DNA of 5,865 bases, from the NCBI GenBank assembly GCA_964472395.1, contig CAYYMM010000183.1, forward strand, positions 1 through 5,865. Reading direction: 5' to 3'. This DNA comes from CALFER01 sp964472395. GTDB lineage: Bacteria > CSSED10-310 > CALFER01. The notes beneath the pieces were generated by a model. It did not search any database. It saw only the letters and a list, made by a program, of their open reading frames with translations, and was not told the DNA's origin. Positions 5,508 to 5,865 of this stretch are shown here, in pieces; position 1 is the stretch's first letter; every line of letters begins with the position of its first letter. The translations under genes were made by a program, and so were the position numbers.

Positions 5508-5527
5508 CGTGTATTAATAAGAAAGAA

Positions 5528-5600
5528 CAGGCCAGGAGGGACTCGAACCCCCAACATCCGGATTTGGAGTCCGGCGCTCTGCCATTAGAGCTACTGGCCT
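5528..5600 (-). tRNA. trpT: tRNA-Trp (anticodon CCA)
   Basis: The 73 bases fold as a full cloverleaf. The acceptor stem is AGGCCAG/CTGGCCT (7 pairs), the D stem GCTC/GAGC, the anticodon stem CCGGA/TCCGG with loop CTCCAAA, and the T stem GGGGG/CCCTC (one G-T pair) with loop TTCGAGT. The anticodon CCA (5567-5565) reads UGG for tryptophan. A1-U72 and discriminator G73 match bacterial tRNA-Trp identity. The 3' CCA is not encoded (G73 is followed by TTC), so a CCA-adding enzyme must supply it. It sits 45 bases after rpmG and 57 bases before secE, a placement known from many bacteria, and is probably processed from the operon transcript. The symbol follows E. coli usage. Confidence 0.97.
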
Positions 5601-5645
5601 ATTCTTAATGTACATTCGCAACTCGACGCACCGGGAGCAGATCGC
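5601..5645 (-). other. rpmG to tRNA-Trp gap
   Basis: This 45-base spacer contains the perfect ten-base palindrome AATGTACATT (5607-5616) seven bases from the tRNA 5' end. I looked for a promoter for the tRNA and found no -35 box correctly spaced from the TA-rich stretch, so read-through from tuf/rpmG with RNase P processing is the simpler reading. Confidence 0.4.
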
Positions 5646-5795
5646 TTACTTCACCTGCTTGTGCTCAGTGTGTTTCCTGCAGAACGGGCAGAACTTTCTG
5701 ACCACAAGTTTATCAGGTGTTTTTTTACGATTCCGCGTGCCGGTATAATTCCGTTGTTTACATTCCCCACACGCAATCTGAATGTTGTCTCTCAT
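5646..5795 (-). CDS. rpmG: Large ribosomal subunit protein bL33
   Basis: This is a small 50S protein near the E site. The 49 residues start MRDNIQIACGECKQRNY and end TEHKQVK, the usual bL33 size and pattern. It is the zinc-binding (C+) form: C9 and C12 pair with C36 and C39 (CGEC and CPFC). The conserved KKTPDKLVVRKFCPFCRKHT lies at 24-43. The gene is too short for many ORF filters, but the frame is clean. ATG 5795 has GGAG eight bases upstream, inside the 15-base gap after tuf. The order tuf-rpmG-tRNA-Trp-secE is common in bacteria. Genomes may carry a second, zinc-free copy elsewhere, which cannot be seen here. Confidence 0.96.
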   Translation of the reverse strand: MRDNIQIACGECKQRNYTGTRNRKKTPDKLVVRKFCPFCRKHTEHKQVK

Positions 5796-5810
5796 GAAAC
5801 TCACTCCAGT

Positions 5811-5865
5811 TTATTCAAAGATCTTGCTGATGACTCCGGCGCCGACCGTCTTGCCACCCTCACGG
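5811..5865 (-). CDS. tuf: Elongation factor Tu, last 17 codons (5' part outside the window)
   Basis: The partial frame ends REGGKTVGAGVISKIFE before TAA, the characteristic C terminus of bacterial EF-Tu (compare REGGRTVGAGVV in E. coli), the barrel domain III end. EF-Tu delivers aminoacyl-tRNA to the ribosome as a GTP complex. Only this tail is present; the GTPase domain lies beyond the right edge. It lies 15 bases upstream of rpmG with no terminator between, so the two are very probably co-transcribed. Whether a second tuf copy exists cannot be judged here. Confidence 0.9.
   Translation of the reverse strand, partial: REGGKTVGAGVISKIFE

Noticed and set aside
5471..5557. Longer SecE starting at the ATG inside tRNA-Trp
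   Set aside because: The added 29 residues are encoded by the tRNA gene and its spacer, and a ribosome-binding site supports ATG 5470.

Overview
The window is a bacterial chromosome segment that holds one of the most conserved bacterial gene blocks, read entirely from the minus strand. In transcription order (right to left) it contains the tail of tuf (EF-Tu), rpmG (L33), tRNA-Trp(CCA), secE, nusG, rplK (L11), rplA (L1), rplJ (L10), rplL (L7/L12) and the first 758 codons of rpoB (RNA polymerase beta). Both ends are cut: tuf by the right edge and rpoB by the left edge. All real genes are co-directional, with gaps of 15 to 64 bases. I see no convincing internal promoter and no hairpin followed by a T-tract, so the block could be one long transcript, with the tRNA cut out by processing.

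The organism is a bacterium of balanced to mildly moderate GC content. Beta carries the extra domain found in E. coli-type subunits between the lobe and the second half of the protein, which argues against Firmicutes, Actinobacteria and Thermus. The N-terminal beta signature (FGKIGSVIPIPNLLEIQ) and a zinc-ribbon insertion I cannot match to E. coli, B. subtilis or Thermus beta suggest a less-studied Gram-negative-type lineage (PVC or candidate-phylum-like). That placement is a low-confidence inference.

The genes work together. EF-Tu, L33, L11, L1, L10, L12 and tRNA-Trp serve translation: L11, L10 and L12 form the stalk base and stalk that recruit EF-Tu and EF-G. NusG is the RNA polymerase elongation factor that can link polymerase to the leading ribosome. 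Beta is the polymerase core. SecE is part of the SecYEG membrane channel.

The gene set is ordinary housekeeping and I do not see a new system. The points worth a second look are: (1) an insertion of about 65 residues in RpoB with eight cysteines in two zinc-ribbon-like pairs of knuckles; (2) smaller RpoB insertions; (3) hairpins sitting just 5' of the Shine-Dalgarno sequence in several gaps, most strikingly a 15-base-pair bulged hairpin at the rplA/rplJ junction and a 6+4 base-pair hairpin before rplA; (4) a SecE that appears to have a second hydrophobic segment after its conserved core.
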